Positions 62,625 through 64,000 of a DNA stretch of 64,000 nt are shown here, piece by piece. The notes beneath the pieces were generated by a model that worked only from the letters and a program-made list of their open reading frames with translations, had not been told where the DNA came from and searched no databases. The stretch covers positions 1-64,000 of the forward strand of contig NZ_BIMB01000039.1 of NCBI RefSeq assembly GCF_004000865.1, read 5' to 3'. Position numbers and translations under genes: made by a program. Numbering within the stretch: the first letter of the stretch is position 1; every line of letters starts with the position of its first letter. The DNA is from Paenibacillus elgii NBRC 100335 (GTDB lineage Bacteria; Bacillota; Bacilli; Paenibacillales; NBRC-103111).

Positions 62625-63320
62625 TTGCATTTGCGTATGGAAGAATGGAAGCATGTGTTTAAACTTGATCCGGACCGGGAGATCAGCGACGACGCGCTTG
62701 AGCGCATCTGCCTCTCCGGCACCGATGCGGTGATGGTCGGCGGCTCGTCCGGCGTCACCTTCGACAACACCGTCGACCTGCTGGCGCGCATCCGTCGGTA
62801 TGAAGTGCCGTGCGTCTTGGAAGTATCGGACACGGAAGCGATCGTGCCGGGGTTTGACTTGTTTATGATCCCGATCGTGCTGAACGCCGGGGACACGCAG
62901 TGGATCGTCGGGCGTCATCAGCAGGCGCTGAAGGAATACGGCGCGATTCTGGATTGGGACGAGCTCGTCCCCGAAGGCTACATTATATTGAACGGCGATT
63001 CCACGGCGGCCAGGCTGACCGAAGCCGATGTGCGGCTCGACGCGAAAGATGTGGAGGCCTATGCCCGCATAGCCGATCGTTTGTTCCGCAGCCCGATCGT
63101 TTATTTAGAGTACAGTGGTGTGTTCGGCGATATGGAACTGGTCGGCCGGGTGAAGCAGCTTCTTTCCCAGGCGCGGCTATTTTACGGCGGAGGCATCGAC
63201 AGTCCGGAGAAAGCGCGTGAGGCGGCCAAGGCGGCACATACCGTCGTTGTAGGCAACGCGGTATACGATGATCTTGAACGGGCGCTGGCTACGGTCCCGG
63301 CGGTAATGGAAATGCGGTAG
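62625..63320 (+). CDS. pcrB: Heptaprenylglyceryl phosphate synthase
   Basis: A 231-residue TIM barrel that joins heptaprenyl diphosphate to glycerol-1-phosphate, making an archaea-like ether lipid in Bacillales. Motifs match B. subtilis Pcr[50 protein letters not shown] and VVGNAVY. TTG 62625 has AGGAGG seven bases ahead, so it is preferred over ATG 62637. pcrA follows by 16 bases, the usual order. Confidence 0.95.
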   Translation: MHLRMEEWKHVFKLDPDREISDDALERICLSGTDAVMVGGSSGVTFDNTVDLLARIRRYEVPCVLEVSDTEAIVPGFDLFMIPIVLNAGDTQWIVGRHQQALKEYGAILDWDELVPEGYIILNGDSTAARLTEADVRLDAKDVEAYARIADRLFRSPIVYLEYSGVFGDMELVGRVKQLLSQARLFYGGGIDSPEKAREAAKAAHTVVVGNAVYDDLERALATVPAVMEMR

Positions 63321-63336
63321 AAAGGAAATAAAAATA

Positions 63337-64000
63337 ATGATCAACGAACCTATCGATATACTCAAAGCGATTCAAAAGCTCAACCCGCAGCAAAGACGCG
63401 CTGTCGAAACGACGGATGGACCTCTGCTGATCATGGCCGGGGCGGGCAGCGGCAAAACCCGCGTACTGACGCACCGGATCGCATATTTGATCGGGACGCG
63501 CAAAGCGGCGCCGTGGAGCATTTTGGCCATTACGTTCACGAACAAAGCGGCGAGGGAGATGCAGGAGCGCGTCAGCGCCCTCGTCGGCCCGCAGGGGCAG
63601 GATATTTGGGTATCCACCTTCCACTCGATGTGCGTGCGTATTTTGCGCCGGGACATTTCGCGGATCGGCTTCACGTCGAATTTTACGATTCTCGATTCGG
63701 GCGACCAGCTTTCCGTGATCAAAAATTGCATGAAAGAGATGAACATCGACTCGAAAAAATTCGAGCCCAAAGCGGTCCAGGCCGCCATCAGCAACGCCAA
63801 GAACGAGCTGCTGACGCCGGAGAAATTCGAGCGCAAAATCGGCGATTACTTCGACGGCATCGTCGCCAAAGTATATTCGTCCTACCAGCGCAAGCTGAAG
63901 GCCAACAACTCGCTTGACTTCGACGACCTGATCATGACCACGATCGAGCTGTTCCAGCAAGTGCCCGAGGTGCTCGATTTTTACCAGAACAAATTTCAGT
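63337..64000 (+). CDS. pcrA: ATP-dependent DNA helicase PcrA (5' part, runs off window)
   Basis: The first 221 codons of a UvrD/PcrA superfamily 1 helicase. It starts [20 protein letters not shown]. The Walker A motif is [14 protein letters not shown], motif Ia is [11 protein letters not shown] and motif Ib [13 protein letters not shown]. The frame is open at the window edge, so the stop lies beyond. AAAGGAAAT precedes the ATG. PcrA is essential in relatives and acts in repair and removal of RecA and RNA polymerase. Confidence 0.96.
   Translation, partial: MINEPIDILKAIQKLNPQQRRAVETTDGPLLIMAGAGSGKTRVLTHRIAYLIGTRKAAPWSILAITFTNKAAREMQERVSALVGPQGQDIWVSTFHSMCVRILRRDISRIGFTSNFTILDSGDQLSVIKNCMKEMNIDSKKFEPKAVQAAISNAKNELLTPEKFERKIGDYFDGIVAKVYSSYQRKLKANNSLDFDDLIMTTIELFQQVPEVLDFYQNKFQ

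Noticed and set aside
1-64000. CRISPR arrays, insertion sequences, prophage, tRNA or rRNA genes
   Set aside because: I read for regular repeats, transposase motifs, phage genes and tRNA-like cloverleafs and saw none; a tRNAscan or ISfinder run was not possible.

Overview
The window looks like chromosome from a Paenibacillus-type, spore-forming, motile, low-GC-phylum but moderately GC-rich Gram-positive bacterium. This rests on gene content and order: csp-hpf-secA-prfB, ftsEX-M23-ctp-minJ, motAB, uvrBA, CotF-type coat genes, a Bce-type peptide-resistance module and pcrB-pcrA, with strong AGGAGG-type ribosome sites and many GTG/TTG starts. Taxonomy is inferred from gene style; no rRNA is present. 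I saw no tRNA or rRNA gene, insertion sequence, prophage or CRISPR array.

Layout. 1-6.2 kb: a frameshifted flagellar-region-type glycosyltransferase remnant, a cluster of DnaA-box-like 9-mers, a cold-shock gene, hpf, secA and prfB (with its programmed +1 frameshift). 6.2-11 kb: a YitT membrane protein, then on the minus strand a DUF2294 gene, an FdhF/YdeP-type molybdoenzyme and fdhD. 11.1-19.5 kb: a complete arginine pathway argC-J-B-D-F-G-H behind a promoter overlapped by two ARG boxes. 19.5-21 kb: a VanW/G5-type envelope protein (minus). 21.4-27.2 kb: ftsE-ftsX-M23 peptidase-ctp-minJ, a cell-division and wall-remodelling block. 27.3-28.9 kb: motA-motB (minus). 29-34 kb: uvrB-uvrA with an SOS-like operator. 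34.5-37 kb: small membrane and hypothetical genes and an AP-endonuclease-2-type TIM barrel.

37.1-44.4 kb holds the most unusual locus: a minus-strand operon of six genes with one good promoter. It encodes a membrane-anchored FG-GAP (beta-propeller) surface protein, an acyl-carrier protein, a class II aminoacyl-tRNA-synthetase-like amino acid:carrier-protein ligase, a DltD-like SGNH protein, a 33-residue DltX-like microprotein ending in FIYEGF, and an MBOAT (DltB-like) transferase. It has the architecture of the teichoic-acid D-alanylation system, but the adenylating enzyme DltA is replaced by a SerRS-like ligase. The inference is a pathway that activates an amino acid, loads it on the carrier, moves it across the membrane and esterifies a surface polymer or protein.

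44.6-50.5 kb: a small membrane protein, a MocR-type regulator, a 5TM-PAS-GGDEF diguanylate cyclase and an RlhA-type U32 protein. 50.8-55.1 kb: a four-gene ABC exporter with GldG-like and DUF4340 auxiliary proteins. 55.2-56.5 kb: two CotF-type coat genes. 56.6-61.6 kb: a truncated glyoxalase-family remnant and a Bce-type sensor/transporter module with a BceR-like operator overlapping the kinase stop codon. 61.7-64 kb: a lipoprotein, pcrB, and the 5' part of pcrA, which runs off the window.
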